Of a stretch of 64,000 nucleotides of DNA, positions 49,702 to 59,253 are shown in pieces. This stretch comes from CAZWRN01 sp964446685 (GTDB taxonomy: Bacteria; Patescibacteriota; Microgenomatia; Daviesbacterales; UBA10151), in NCBI GenBank assembly GCA_964446685.1, contig CAYUPO010000001.1:1-64000 (forward strand), read 5' to 3'. The notes under the pieces were generated by a model. It did not search any database, was not told where the DNA came from, and was given only the letters and a program-made list of their open reading frames with translations. Positions within the stretch are counted from its first letter, which is position 1, and every line of letters begins with the position of its first letter. A program made the position numbers and the translations under genes.

Positions 49702-50510
49702 ATAATCCATTAGTAACAATAATTATGTCAGCTTATAATGATGAAAAGTATATACATTCTGCGATTGAAAGTATTATTAATCAAACATATAAAAACTGGA
49801 AACTGATATTAATAAATGACGACTCTTCCGATAACACCGAGGCGGTCATCAAACCTTTTTTAAAAAATACAAATAGGATCAACTACATTAAGAATAAAAA
49901 GACTAATGGATTAATTACAAACCTCAACTACGCGTTGGATTTGGCAGATGGCAAATACATAGCAAGATTAGATAGTGATGATATCTGGATTGATTCTGAG
50001 AAATTAAATGATCAAGTAAATTATTTAGAAAATCATAAGGATTACGTTTTGACAGGTACGTGGGGATTTAAAATCTCATCAGATGAAACGCCGAAAGCTC
50101 CAATAATGTATCCTGTTACTGATAAGAAAATTCATAACTATTTTTTAATTGAGAATTGTTTCATTCATAGTAGTGTGCTTATACGAAAAAGCACATTAGA
50201 TAAAGTCGGATTTTATGATCCTGAATTTCCATCTGCTGAAGATTATGGTCTCTGGGTAAAACTTGGAACGTCTGGGAAATTATATAATTTACCAAAATAT
50301 ATGACAGGTTATAGAGTAAATCCTAAGGGTATAAGCTATAATAAATATGCTGAACAAATATCAAGTTCAATAAAAATTGTAAACAAATTTAAAGATTATT
50401 ACCCTTTTTATACAATTGGTCTATTATTATGGTATGTGCGCAAGTTTTTTCCAAGAGATTTAAGAGAGGCGCTCTCAAGAAATTTTCGTTCACGTTTTGT
50501 ATCTAAGTAG
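49698..50510 (+). CDS. Family 2 glycosyltransferase
   Basis: 270 residues. Canonical GT2: VTIIMSAYNDEKYIHSAIESIINQTYKNWKLILINDDSSDNT, YARLDSDDIW-type DxD (ARLDSDDIW), and SVLIRKSTLDKVGFYDPEFPSAEDYGLWVKL. Close in layout to capsule glycosyltransferases (EpsE/CpsJ type). Overlaps the pyruvyltransferase gene by 4 bases; 3 bases before the next gene. Confidence 0.9.
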   Translation: MNNPLVTIIMSAYNDEKYIHSAIESIINQTYKNWKLILINDDSSDNTEAVIKPFLKNTNRINYIKNKKTNGLITNLNYALDLADGKYIARLDSDDIWIDSEKLNDQVNYLENHKDYVLTGTWGFKISSDETPKAPIMYPVTDKKIHNYFLIENCFIHSSVLIRKSTLDKVGFYDPEFPSAEDYGLWVKLGTSGKLYNLPKYMTGYRVNPKGISYNKYAEQISSSIKIVNKFKDYYPFYTIGLLLWYVRKFFPRDLREALSRNFRSRFVSK

Positions 50511-50513
50511 TAT

Positions 50514-52094
50514 ATGAATATTGTTAATAAATTATTATTAATGGCTAAAAGAAATGAAAATAAGATTATTATTTTAATATTGTTTCTGTTGAGTTTTTTT
50601 TCTTTTTTATATTATTTTCAAGATTATAAACATCTCCCCTATGCAGATTCCCTTTCTCGATTAAATATAGCAAGGAAAATTGTTGATAATATTAACCCAG
50701 GATTGGCCCAAATTGGTAATGTATGGTTACCCTTACCTCAACTATTGATGCTCCCCTTTATCTGGAATGATTATTTGTGGCACTCAGGCATAGCTGGTTA
50801 CATAATGTCTGGTTCTATGTATATTCTTGGTGGTTACTTTGTATTTAAATCAGCTAAAAGAATCAGTAAATCCAGTATCGGAGCGATATGCAGTTTGGGT
50901 ATATTTGCATTAAATATAAATCTCCTTTACCTTCAAACTACTGCAATGTCAGAGTCAATATTTTTGTGCTCCTTAGCTGCAACCATTTACTTTTTTCTAC
51001 TTTGGTTTGAAAATAAAAAAACTTCCTATTTGATACTAGCCGCATTATCAGTTAGTGCAATGACATTAATCCGCTATGAGGGACTTGCACTTTTATTACC
51101 TTCGATTCCTATGGTTTTCATCTATTCATATATACAAGACAGAAAGTATCACAATGCTGAAGGAGTAATCTGGCTATATTCAATGTTAGCATGCTTAGGT
51201 TTTAGTTTATGGACTCTCTACTTAACTGCTATATTTGGTGATCCACTTTATTGGAAAAATTATTATGCAACACCGCAAGCAACAGGTGGGGCAGTTGCTG
51301 CATATACTCAAGCAAAACCATTTATTGCTGCATTATGGCAATATTTTACATCATTTATATGGATGATAGGAATTATACCTACATTATTTGCAGGTTTAGG
51401 AACTGTAATCATGATAATTATGTCAGTAAAAAAACGTAGCTGGATTTTTATGCCTTTGTTATTACCACTTTCAATTTTTCTTTTCATGGTTCTAACACTT
51501 CAACGCAACACACCGATTGTTCAACCAGATTTGACATGGACCAATATACTAAATCCACAAACTAGCCATGGTACTGGATTTAACATCCGTTATGGATTAC
51601 TTCTACTTCCCTGGGTAGCAATAATGTCATCATACATTTTCAGATTTAGAATAAGAGCATTAAATGTACTTTTATTTATGCTAATGCTAGTTCAATTCCA
51701 TACATACTGGTCACCTGATTATACAGTTATGTATAAAATTCCGGACCGAATAGCTCCTAAACCATATACTAATTTTACAAGTTGGATTCAGAAAAACCAT
51801 GATGGAGGAAAAATATTAATAAGTGCGGGTTCTATGGAAGATCAGATGTTTCAAACAGGTTTTAATTACAGTACCTTTATTCATGAAGGAGCGGGTAAAT
51901 ACTGGACTGAATCGCTTGATAACCCTTCGAGATATGCAAAATGGGTAGTAATTGATTACGGAAATAATACAGATACTCTTGCCAAAAAAATGAACCGTGT
52001 AGATATTTTAGAGAGAGAATATCAATTAGTTTATGAAGAAAGACAACTAAAAGTATTTAAGAAAATATCGGATCCGTATTTTGTTCTTAAATAA
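50514..52094 (+). CDS. Multi-pass membrane glycosyltransferase (PMT/ArnT-like, GT-C fold)
   Basis: 526 residues with about 11 membrane segments. The first outer loop holds the Asp and pattern LPYADSLSRLNIARKIVDNINPGLAQIGNVWLPLPQLLMLPF, related to PMT/GT39- and ArnT-like enzymes that use polyprenyl-phosphate sugars. A C-terminal domain outside the membrane follows. It is a paralogue of the next gene (52098-53609) and more distantly of 57632-59185. It is A+T-rich while the next gene is not, so the two copies differ in origin or age. Confidence 0.8.
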   Translation: MNIVNKLLLMAKRNENKIIILILFLLSFFSFLYYFQDYKHLPYADSLSRLNIARKIVDNINPGLAQIGNVWLPLPQLLMLPFIWNDYLWHSGIAGYIMSGSMYILGGYFVFKSAKRISKSSIGAICSLGIFALNINLLYLQTTAMSESIFLCSLAATIYFFLLWFENKKTSYLILAALSVSAMTLIRYEGLALLLPSIPMVFIYSYIQDRKYHNAEGVIWLYSMLACLGFSLWTLYLTAIFGDPLYWKNYYATPQATGGAVAAYTQAKPFIAALWQYFTSFIWMIGIIPTLFAGLGTVIMIIMSVKKRSWIFMPLLLPLSIFLFMVLTLQRNTPIVQPDLTWTNILNPQTSHGTGFNIRYGLLLLPWVAIMSSYIFRFRIRALNVLLFMLMLVQFHTYWSPDYTVMYKIPDRIAPKPYTNFTSWIQKNHDGGKILISAGSMEDQMFQTGFNYSTFIHEGAGKYWTESLDNPSRYAKWVVIDYGNNTDTLAKKMNRVDILEREYQLVYEERQLKVFKKISDPYFVLK

Positions 52095-52097
52095 CTT

Positions 52098-53609
52098 ATG
52101 AGTCTGGCAAATCGTATTTCTGAGAATGGTGTGTTGATTGTTACTTTCTTTCTTTCCTGTGTTGCTCTTTATTTTAGTTTTATTAACAACTATATCCTGA
52201 CTTACAATGATGCAGCTTCTCATTTGAATATTGCCAGGAGAATTTTTGATAATCTGACTCCGGGTATTGCTCAGATTGGGACTGTTTGGTTGCCTTTGCC
52301 GCATTTGTTGATGTTGCCTTTTGCCTGGAATGACTGGTTGTGGAATACCGGGTTTGCGGGGAGTGTGGTTTCGATGGGGGCTTTTTTGGGGAGTGTTTTT
52401 TTTACTTATAAAACAATTTATCTGGTCAGTAAAAGCTGGGTGGGAGGGATAATTGGGGCTTTGGTGATGGCTTTGAATCCGAATTTTTTGTATATCCAGA
52501 CAACACCGATGACAGAGCCGCTGTTGATCGCTAGCTTTATCATGTCGGTTTATTTTCTGGCTAAATATGTCCAGAACTGGCAGGTGCAATCTTTGCTGAT
52601 TTCGAGTATTTTTGTCGCCTGCGCCACCCTGATTCGTTATGACGGCTGGTTTTTGTATGCTTTTCTGACTGCGCTACTGCCAATATGGATCTGGAAGTGG
52701 CGAGGGATAAAAGAAGCTGAGAGTAGTGTGATTTTGTTTTTGTTTATGGGTGGATTTGGGATTGTGACCTGGGTGGTGTGGAACTGGATGATTTTTGGAG
52801 ATCCGCTTTATTTTATTACTGGACCTTACTCGGCTTATGCTCAGCAGAGAGTTTTGAGTCAGGTCGGGCAGCTGCCGACTGAGGGAAATATTTATAACGC
52901 TGTTTTGTATTATTTTTGGGCGGTTGTCAGTAATAATGGGATGATTTTATTTTTTAGTTCAGCGTTAAGTCTGCTGATTATCCCTTTTTTTGTAAAGCAG
53001 AAAAAGTTTTTAATTCTTTTTATGGCGGCTTTTTCACCAATTTTATTTAATGTAATTGCTTTATTTGTTGGTCAGTCGGCAATGAATGTGCCACAGGCCC
53101 CAACAAATCCAGGAATGTTTAATATCCGCTACGGGATGATGGCGTTGCCTTTTATTGCTTTGAGTCTGGGAATATTAGCTTCAGATAAATGGATGAGATT
53201 TCTGGTGATATTTGTTTTGCTGCTGCAAAGTTGGGTGTTTTTTAAAGAAGGAATTCCTGTTTCACTGGCGGATGGTATTCATGGTAGAGAGCAGACTTAT
53301 TATACTGTTGAAGCCAGTAAATGGCTGAGAGAAAATTATACCGGTGGTCTGATACTGACTAGTCTGGCTTCACATGATGCATTTGTAGCGAGAACTCAGC
53401 TGCCGATGAAAAATTATATTCATGAAGGGACTCAGGATCATTGGTATGACGCTCTGCATGATCCGTCTGAGGAAGTAGAATATATCGCCACCCTATCTTT
53501 TCCGCCAGATAGCGTCTATAAACAACTAGCGACCAATCCGACATTTTTGAAAAAGTATAAGATGATTCATAGTTATGAAAAGTTTGGGATTTATAAGAGG
53601 ATAGACTAG
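52098..53609 (+). CDS. Multi-pass membrane glycosyltransferase (PMT/ArnT-like), paralogue
   Basis: 503 residues, about 11 membrane segments. LTYNDAASHLNIARRIFDNLTPGIAQIGTVWLPLPHLLMLPFAWNDWLW aligns with the preceding gene without gaps, as do LIRYDGW and FNIRYGMMALP. The catalytic Asp is expected in the YND segment. Starts 3 bases after the preceding stop. G+C content and codon use return to the level of the window outside the A+T-rich block. Last gene of the operon; a palindromic repeat follows. Confidence 0.8.
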   Translation: MSLANRISENGVLIVTFFLSCVALYFSFINNYILTYNDAASHLNIARRIFDNLTPGIAQIGTVWLPLPHLLMLPFAWNDWLWNTGFAGSVVSMGAFLGSVFFTYKTIYLVSKSWVGGIIGALVMALNPNFLYIQTTPMTEPLLIASFIMSVYFLAKYVQNWQVQSLLISSIFVACATLIRYDGWFLYAFLTALLPIWIWKWRGIKEAESSVILFLFMGGFGIVTWVVWNWMIFGDPLYFITGPYSAYAQQRVLSQVGQLPTEGNIYNAVLYYFWAVVSNNGMILFFSSALSLLIIPFFVKQKKFLILFMAAFSPILFNVIALFVGQSAMNVPQAPTNPGMFNIRYGMMALPFIALSLGILASDKWMRFLVIFVLLLQSWVFFKEGIPVSLADGIHGREQTYYTVEASKWLRENYTGGLILTSLASHDAFVARTQLPMKNYIHEGTQDHWYDALHDPSEEVEYIATLSFPPDSVYKQLATNPTFLKKYKMIHSYEKFGIYKRID

Positions 53610-53637
53610 TAACTTTTGTTGTTTGTGGCTCCATCAC

Positions 53638-53775
53638 GTCATTTCGAGTGTAACGAGAAATCCCTGCCTCGAGCGAAGTCGAGAGGTCAAGACTAGATGA
53701 CCAAGCTCCTGCTTCGTAAAAAGGAACAAACCTGGTTTTAATCATGAGATCTCTCGCTCCTCGCTCGAGATGACA
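53638..53775. repeat. Palindromic intergenic repeat of the GTCATTTCGAG type
   Basis: GTCATTTCGAGTG..CGAGAAATC on the left faces GAGATCTCTCGCTCC..CTCGAGATGAC on the right, so the whole spacer is an inverted repeat with internal CTCGAGCGAAGTCGAG palindromes. The type (often mistranslated as HFERSEKS peptides) is scattered through many unrelated bacterial genomes. It follows the glycan operon. Confidence 0.85.
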
Positions 53776-53800
53776 TAGAAATAATTAATATAAAAGCTTT

Positions 53801-55126
53801 ATGAGAAGACACGATAATACTACGCAAAAAAAACTGACATCTGTTTTAACATTTATTCTGGTTTTGATTATTCTGCCGGTGGTTTTTGGGACGGTCTTTT
53901 CCAGTCAGTCTGAAAATACTTCTGGACTGTCTACCCCTGTTGTACAGACCTCTCCCTGCATCTGGCAGATCTGTTCGATTGATACCATGAAAACTTCCCG
54001 TGATCTGGCCAGAACCCATTTAAACAATCCGGCATATGATAGTGAAATCCAAAACCAGCTGCGTCTGATTAAACAAACCGGCGCTTCCTATGTCTCGATC
54101 ACCACTCCCTATGATGAGGAATTCAGACCCTATCTAAAAAGGTGGGTCACACTAGCCAGACAGGAGGGCTTAAAGGTCTGGTTTCGGGGCAACTGGTCAT
54201 CCTGGGAAGGATGGTTTGGATATCCCAAAGATATGTCACCTGAACAACATCTGATAAAAAATTCACAATTTATTACCAGTAACACAGCTTTATTTCAAAA
54301 CGGTGATATTTTTGATCCCTGTCCGGAATGTGAGAACGCTGCCTTCTGGCCGCAGGACGCGAAAAATCAGGATTATCGCAACTTTTTGCAGACTCAGCAA
54401 AAGCAAACCAAAGAAGACTTTAAAAAAATTAACAAACAGGTAAGGGTTTTACCATCAGTAATTGGTGGAAGAGCCAAAGATGTTTTGGATAAACAATCTT
54501 TTGATAGTCTGGATAAAATCATCAGTATCGATCATTACATCAAACAACCACAGGGAATGGCTGAATATGTTGATTATTTTGATAAAAAGTTTGATACCAA
54601 AGTATTGGTCAGTGAATTTGGAGCACCAATTCCGGATATGAACGGACCGATGGATGAAAAACAACAGGCTGCATTTATCAAAAGTATTTTAGAGACTTTG
54701 TATAAAAAAGGTGACAAAGTGGTCGGATTAAATTACTGGGTTTTATCTGAAGGGACAACTATGCTGGTAAACAATGATGGCTCAACCAGACTGGCCTATG
54801 ACATAGTAAAGCAGTATTTTAATCCATCTGTTGTGGAGGGCAGAGTGACTGATTCACTGGATCAGGGAGTGTCAGGGCTGGTGGTAAAAACAACGGATAA
54901 TGCCTCTGTCACAAAAACTAATGAAAATGGCTATTTCCAGCTGCATATTCCACCCCGGAAATTTGAAATAGTAGTTGATGATCCATCTTTTTATTCACAA
55001 ACAGCTTCACTTACGACAACTACCAGTGGAGAAAAAATTTCCTATAATTTTTTTGTGGCACCTAAGAATCCGGGAATCTGGTATAAATTAAAACTGTTCT
55101 GGAAGAATACCATCCACAAAAGCTAG
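53801..55126 (+). CDS. Membrane-anchored glycosidase-like protein with carboxypeptidase-regulatory-like domain
   Basis: 441 residues. N-terminal membrane anchor (12-31). The body (about 60-350) reads as a TIM-barrel glycosidase: ASYVSITTPYDEEFRPYLKRWVTLARQEGLKVWFRGNWS, SIDHYIKQPQGMAEYVDYF and VLVSEFGAPIPD, where Glu272 is a candidate nucleophile; the acid/base may be in DPCPECENA (about 172-180). The C-terminal domain (about 352-425; VEGRVTDSLDQGVSGLVVKTTDNASVTKTNENGYFQLHIP) is a carboxypeptidase-regulatory-like beta sandwich. It is placed next to a GH5-like gene after the glycan operon. Family and substrate uncertain. Confidence 0.7.
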   Translation: MRRHDNTTQKKLTSVLTFILVLIILPVVFGTVFSSQSENTSGLSTPVVQTSPCIWQICSIDTMKTSRDLARTHLNNPAYDSEIQNQLRLIKQTGASYVSITTPYDEEFRPYLKRWVTLARQEGLKVWFRGNWSSWEGWFGYPKDMSPEQHLIKNSQFITSNTALFQNGDIFDPCPECENAAFWPQDAKNQDYRNFLQTQQKQTKEDFKKINKQVRVLPSVIGGRAKDVLDKQSFDSLDKIISIDHYIKQPQGMAEYVDYFDKKFDTKVLVSEFGAPIPDMNGPMDEKQQAAFIKSILETLYKKGDKVVGLNYWVLSEGTTMLVNNDGSTRLAYDIVKQYFNPSVVEGRVTDSLDQGVSGLVVKTTDNASVTKTNENGYFQLHIPPRKFEIVVDDPSFYSQTASLTTTTSGEKISYNFFVAPKNPGIWYKLKLFWKNTIHKS

Positions 55127-55141
55127 CTTTTTTTTAAAAAT

Positions 55142-56710
55142 ATGTCCCCCTCTTTCAAATTATTGGTGATCCGAAGCGTGATGTGGCTAAGTTTTTTGGC
55201 CTTAATAGGATATATCTATCAGGACAATTTATTAACCTGGTTTAAAACAACTCCTCAGGAATCGGAGAAAGCGAAATTTGCCCGGACACCTTTTGTTAGC
55301 GTTGTTGGTACAAAACTGTATCTGGAGGGAGAGGAATACCGTTTTACAGGTGTTAATGCTTATCATCTGGCCACTTTAAACGGAGCTAATGCCGGCTGTG
55401 GCGGACAGGAAAATGATCTGACTGGTTTTATGTCAAAACTGCGGCCTTTTTCTGTGATCAGACTGTGGGCATTTCAGGGAGGACAGGCTACCAATGTCAC
55501 AACCAGACAGATCGACTGGTCTGGAATTGACCGGGTGGTGAACTCAGCCCAGCAGAATAATATTAAACTAATACTGACGCTAGCAGATCAATCCGGCACC
55601 TGTGATGATGGCCATTGGAAAGATTTAAGCTGGTATCTGGGTGGATATAAAAAGCCGGTAAATGATTTAAACAACGGCCTGACTCCTCTGTCTTATTTAG
55701 ACTATGTGAAGTTGATTGTCTCCAGTTACAAAGACTCCACTGCTATTGCGATGTGGGAAATGATTAATGAACCGGAAGCTTCTGACTGCCCGGCAGGCTT
55801 TAAAGGTTCTGCCTGTTACCAAAAACAGATTTGCCCGGATGAGCAAAAAGCTACCAAAGCCATGCGTAGTTTTTTTGACACTGTGGGGGGAACAATTAAA
55901 TCAATTGATAAAAACCATCTGATCAGCTCCGGACTTTTGGGAGACGGACAATGCGGAGCAGTCTGGGAAGATTATCAGTATCTGCATCAAAGTGACATGA
56001 TAGATGTAGCCAGCTACCATGATTATCAAAGAGACAATGAACCATTTCCAGGAGATCAGTGGAATGGTCTGCAAAAAAGACTGGATCAGATGAAACAGAT
56101 TAATAAACCACTAATTATTGGTGAAGTCGGAATAAAAGCAGCAAATAATTCATCAGAATGTGTCAGTCTGACAGTCCGCAAAGATAAATTTAAAGCTAAA
56201 ATGGATGCCCAGTTTGCAGCAGGTATCGCTGGATTTCTTCCCTGGTCTTTTACAAACGGAAAAACAGTTAACTGTAACTACGATATTATAGATGATGATC
56301 CGGTATTGAAACTGCTTAATGATTACCCATTAAGCCAAAGCTCTTTCAATAACCCAGTTCCCTCTTCTCTGCTACAATTTTATACTTTTAGTCCTCTCCC
56401 CTCACCACTTATTCCCTCTCCTTCTCCAGACATGACTCCTCCGACAGCTCCAACCCTTCTTAAGGCTCTATCTGTTACAGCCACCCAAATTAACTTAAGC
56501 TGGAAAGCTTCAACTGATAATAAAGGCATCATCAGATATGACATCTTCCGCAATGGCAGCTATCTGACATCAACCGATCAAACCAGTTTTAATAATACTG
56601 GTCTGACGCCCTCCACTTCCTATTCCTATCAGGTAAAAGGGAAAGATGAAGCAGCAAATAATTCACCTGCTTCAAATACTTTAAATATAACTACTCTTAC
56701 TCTTAATTAG
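55142..56710 (+). CDS. Membrane-anchored GH5-like glycoside hydrolase with fibronectin III domain
   Basis: 522 residues. N-terminal membrane helix (about 8-26). GH5-type TIM barrel (about 55-345): FVSVVGTKLYLEGEEYRFTGVNAYHL, acid/base Glu210 in WEMINEPEA, SYHDYQ, and nucleophile Glu328 in LIIGEVG, the pattern of mannanases and endoglucanases. A Pro/Ser linker leads to an Fn3 domain (about 432-518). It starts 15 bases after the 53801 gene, so the two are co-transcribed. Probably trims or remodels surface or environmental glycans. Confidence 0.87.
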   Translation: MSPSFKLLVIRSVMWLSFLALIGYIYQDNLLTWFKTTPQESEKAKFARTPFVSVVGTKLYLEGEEYRFTGVNAYHLATLNGANAGCGGQENDLTGFMSKLRPFSVIRLWAFQGGQATNVTTRQIDWSGIDRVVNSAQQNNIKLILTLADQSGTCDDGHWKDLSWYLGGYKKPVNDLNNGLTPLSYLDYVKLIVSSYKDSTAIAMWEMINEPEASDCPAGFKGSACYQKQICPDEQKATKAMRSFFDTVGGTIKSIDKNHLISSGLLGDGQCGAVWEDYQYLHQSDMIDVASYHDYQRDNEPFPGDQWNGLQKRLDQMKQINKPLIIGEVGIKAANNSSECVSLTVRKDKFKAKMDAQFAAGIAGFLPWSFTNGKTVNCNYDIIDDDPVLKLLNDYPLSQSSFNNPVPSSLLQFYTFSPLPSPLIPSPSPDMTPPTAPTLLKALSVTATQINLSWKASTDNKGIIRYDIFRNGSYLTSTDQTSFNNTGLTPSTSYSYQVKGKDEAANNSPASNTLNITTLTLN

Positions 56711-56733
56711 TTTTATATAGTAATGTTAATGTT

Positions 56734-56761
56734 TTGCTTTCTTACAACTTTCTGATACGAT
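56734..56761 (+). promoter_or_regulatory. Leaderless promoter of the CAP-domain gene
   Basis: TTGCTT (56734-56739), 16 bases, TACGAT (56756-56761) with an extended TGA in front, then 7 bases to the ATG at 56769. Confidence 0.5.
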
Positions 56762-56768
56762 AACCACG

Positions 56769-57578
56769 ATGAATTTTGAAACCCTTCAAAAAGGAATCTA
56801 CAGTTTAGTCATGAGTGTGAGTGTTACATTAGGTTCTACTCTTCTCCCCCCCTCTCCTTCTTCACCCTCTCAAAATGCCCTGCAGGATCCTGGAGTAATT
56901 GAATCTTTTAATGTACCAGCTGAAAATTCGCTGGACAATTACAATATCGAAATCCCAACAGCAATTGCGTCTTCTGAGGAAACCACACCCTCTCCCCTGC
57001 CTGAAGTCAAAGTGCTGGGTACTGAACATAAAATTTTAGCCTCAGAAATTGTTGAAGAAGCTACAAAAGCCGCAATAGTCACTGTCGAACTACCTGCCAA
57101 ACCTCAAAAAAAGCTTGTTAAAGCAGATGAAAAAGCAAAAATAGAGCCCAAAGCAGAAAGCCCAAAAAAAGAGGAATCTGAAGTAGCCAAAGAAACCCCC
57201 TCTTCTGTTCCGGTAATTCAGAAACTGGCAGCAAATGCCGAAAAACTGTTTGAAATGGCCAATCAACATCGGAAAGAGTTAGGTCTGGCTCCATTTGAGA
57301 AAGAGGAAAAAATTTGCAAAATTGCTGAAACAAGAGCTCCACAGGTCCATGATGAGGTATTTGTCGAAGGACCGCTACACAAAGGCTTTAAAGCTTTAAA
57401 CCTGCCTTACTGGGCAACTGAAAATATAGCTGCTTATTCCACTATTGAACAAAATTTTAAATTCTGGATCACTGATGCAATTCATAAAAAAGCGGTTGAA
57501 GGACCTTCCAAATATAGCTGTATTGCCTGCTCCGGCACCTCCTGCTCCCAAATATTCACCAGCTTTATTCCAAAATAA
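56769..57578 (+). CDS. Secreted CAP (SCP-like) domain protein
   Basis: 269 residues. N-terminal hydrophobic segment (about 10-28), a long low-complexity Pro/Ser/Glu/Lys region (30-155) and a C-terminal CAP domain (about 158-269): LFEMANQHRKELGLAPFEKEEKICKIAETRAPQVHD, TENIAAY and the closing CSGTSCSQIFTSF. The His/Glu pair of CAP is only partly kept (TENIA in place of GENIA). Most bacterial CAP proteins are surface-exposed with poorly known roles. Monocistronic with a leaderless promoter. Confidence 0.78.
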   Translation: MNFETLQKGIYSLVMSVSVTLGSTLLPPSPSSPSQNALQDPGVIESFNVPAENSLDNYNIEIPTAIASSEETTPSPLPEVKVLGTEHKILASEIVEEATKAAIVTVELPAKPQKKLVKADEKAKIEPKAESPKKEESEVAKETPSSVPVIQKLAANAEKLFEMANQHRKELGLAPFEKEEKICKIAETRAPQVHDEVFVEGPLHKGFKALNLPYWATENIAAYSTIEQNFKFWITDAIHKKAVEGPSKYSCIACSGTSCSQIFTSFIPK

Positions 57579-57631
57579 TACAACTACTCTTGTCATCCAA
57601 CTTATAGTTATATATACTGCTTTTTTGCATT

Positions 57632-59185
57632 ATGAAACATATCACTTTAGGGCGGATGCTCTTTTTTTATTTTCTGATAATTTACGCCTCTTTAAGTTAT
57701 ATCTTTGCTTTGGTGCTGGAAATTTATCATAACGATGCCATTTCCCGAACTGCTTTGGCTTTTTTTACAATTTTTGGCCGCGATCCTCATTTGGCGGCAA
57801 TCGGTTTTGTCTGGCAACCATTACCAAGTTTGCTTCAAATCCCTTTTTTACTGCTGTTTAAATCAATCGGCTTAATGCTTTTGTCAGGACCCCTTGTGAC
57901 CTCTCTTGCGGGAGCATTTTCAGTGGCAATCGTCTATAAAATTGGCCGGATCTTACTAAATAAGCAAAGCAAAATTTTGGCTTTAGTTGTGGCCATTTTA
58001 TTTGGTCTAAACCCGATGATTATTTTATATTCGATTGTTGGAACCAGTGAGATGATTTTTATGACCTGCCTACTGCTATCTTCTTATTATTTAATTCGCT
58101 ATTTTTACCGGCATGATCAGGCCGGACTATTGCTGGCCAGTCTGGCCATGGCTGCTTCCTTTTGGTCACGCTATGAAGCTCTGCCGGCATTTGCCGGATC
58201 CGTCGGAGTAATTAGTTTACACTTATTGATCCATAAAAATAATTTTAAAAAGATTGAATCCGTGGTTTTGCAATATAGTCTGCCATTTTTTTATTCAGTC
58301 TTAATCTGGATACTAGCTAACTGGCTGATTATGAAAGATCCGTTTTACTTTATGAACAGCCCGTACTCAAACGCTTCATTTACCACTATTTTTAAAAATA
58401 ATCCTGGACTGTTGGGAAATTCTTATCAGTCACTGGTAAATAGTTTAATATTTGGTTTAGACCGTATTATTTACTTAGCTCCGGTTATTTTTCTGACACC
58501 ATTAATAGGAATTTATTTTATAAAAAAGGCTCATGAAAAACTGGAAGATTTATTGCTATTAGGATTTTTAACTTTTCCTTACCTTGCCATAATTTTTTTT
58601 CATGCCTATCAGTTGTATAAGGGTGAATCTTTTGGCTGGTTGAGATTTTTCATTTATGTTATTCCCTTAGGGGTCTTACTGTCATTTTATTTTATTCGGA
58701 AACATTGGCTTTTAGGGATCGCCACAATAGTGTTGTTAGGGGTAGGAATTTTCAGCAGTTGGTATGCAATTAACGATTCTTCCCTGGGCAGAGAAGAAAG
58801 ATCGTTTGCTTTAAAACTGACCGATCCGATGGCTGAAGTTGATTTCTCCCGCACCTATCTTGATCAAAAAAAGGTGGCCCGTGAGATTGATAATTTGCCA
58901 GGCAAAGTGCTGATTGATACTGATAAGGGCTTTGCTGTTCCGATATTTTCCAAAGACCCAAACCGGTTTATTATTACCTCAGATATTGATTATCTGGATA
59001 TTGTCAAAGATTATCCAAACCAGGTCGACTGGGTGATAGTTCCTCAACCAGCTTCAGATGACAGAGGGCAAAATAAGATCTATGAATACTATCCAAAAAT
59101 CTGGGAGGGGGATGCTCCGTCAATAACCTTGCATCAACAGATTGAAGGTTGGAAAATTTATCAGGTCACAAAACCCCAGAGTTAA
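57632..59185 (+). CDS. Multi-pass membrane glycosyltransferase (PMT/ArnT-like)
   Basis: 517 residues, about 11 membrane segments. IYHNDAISRTALAFFTIFGRDPHLAAIGFVWQPLPSLLQIPFLL matches the pattern of the two paralogues in the glycan operon (ND..SR.., W.PLP.LLQ.P) and SFWSRYEALPAF matches their LIRYEGL/LIRYDGW block. C-terminal outer domain with DTDKGFAVPIF. Likely a lipid-linked-sugar transferase. TATACT box 13 bases upstream of the ATG. Confidence 0.78.
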   Translation: MKHITLGRMLFFYFLIIYASLSYIFALVLEIYHNDAISRTALAFFTIFGRDPHLAAIGFVWQPLPSLLQIPFLLLFKSIGLMLLSGPLVTSLAGAFSVAIVYKIGRILLNKQSKILALVVAILFGLNPMIILYSIVGTSEMIFMTCLLLSSYYLIRYFYRHDQAGLLLASLAMAASFWSRYEALPAFAGSVGVISLHLLIHKNNFKKIESVVLQYSLPFFYSVLIWILANWLIMKDPFYFMNSPYSNASFTTIFKNNPGLLGNSYQSLVNSLIFGLDRIIYLAPVIFLTPLIGIYFIKKAHEKLEDLLLLGFLTFPYLAIIFFHAYQLYKGESFGWLRFFIYVIPLGVLLSFYFIRKHWLLGIATIVLLGVGIFSSWYAINDSSLGREERSFALKLTDPMAEVDFSRTYLDQKKVAREIDNLPGKVLIDTDKGFAVPIFSKDPNRFIITSDIDYLDIVKDYPNQVDWVIVPQPASDDRGQNKIYEYYPKIWEGDAPSITLHQQIEGWKIYQVTKPQS

Positions 59186-59253
59186 ATCCATTCAGCTTGA
59201 TCTTGTGTGGTATATTTAATATTACATTTTTTAACACTAAGGATCCAAAAACA

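Noticed and set aside
57445..57732. 95-codon frame overlapping the CAP and 57632 genes
   Set aside because: It overlaps two well-supported genes in another frame and has no family features.
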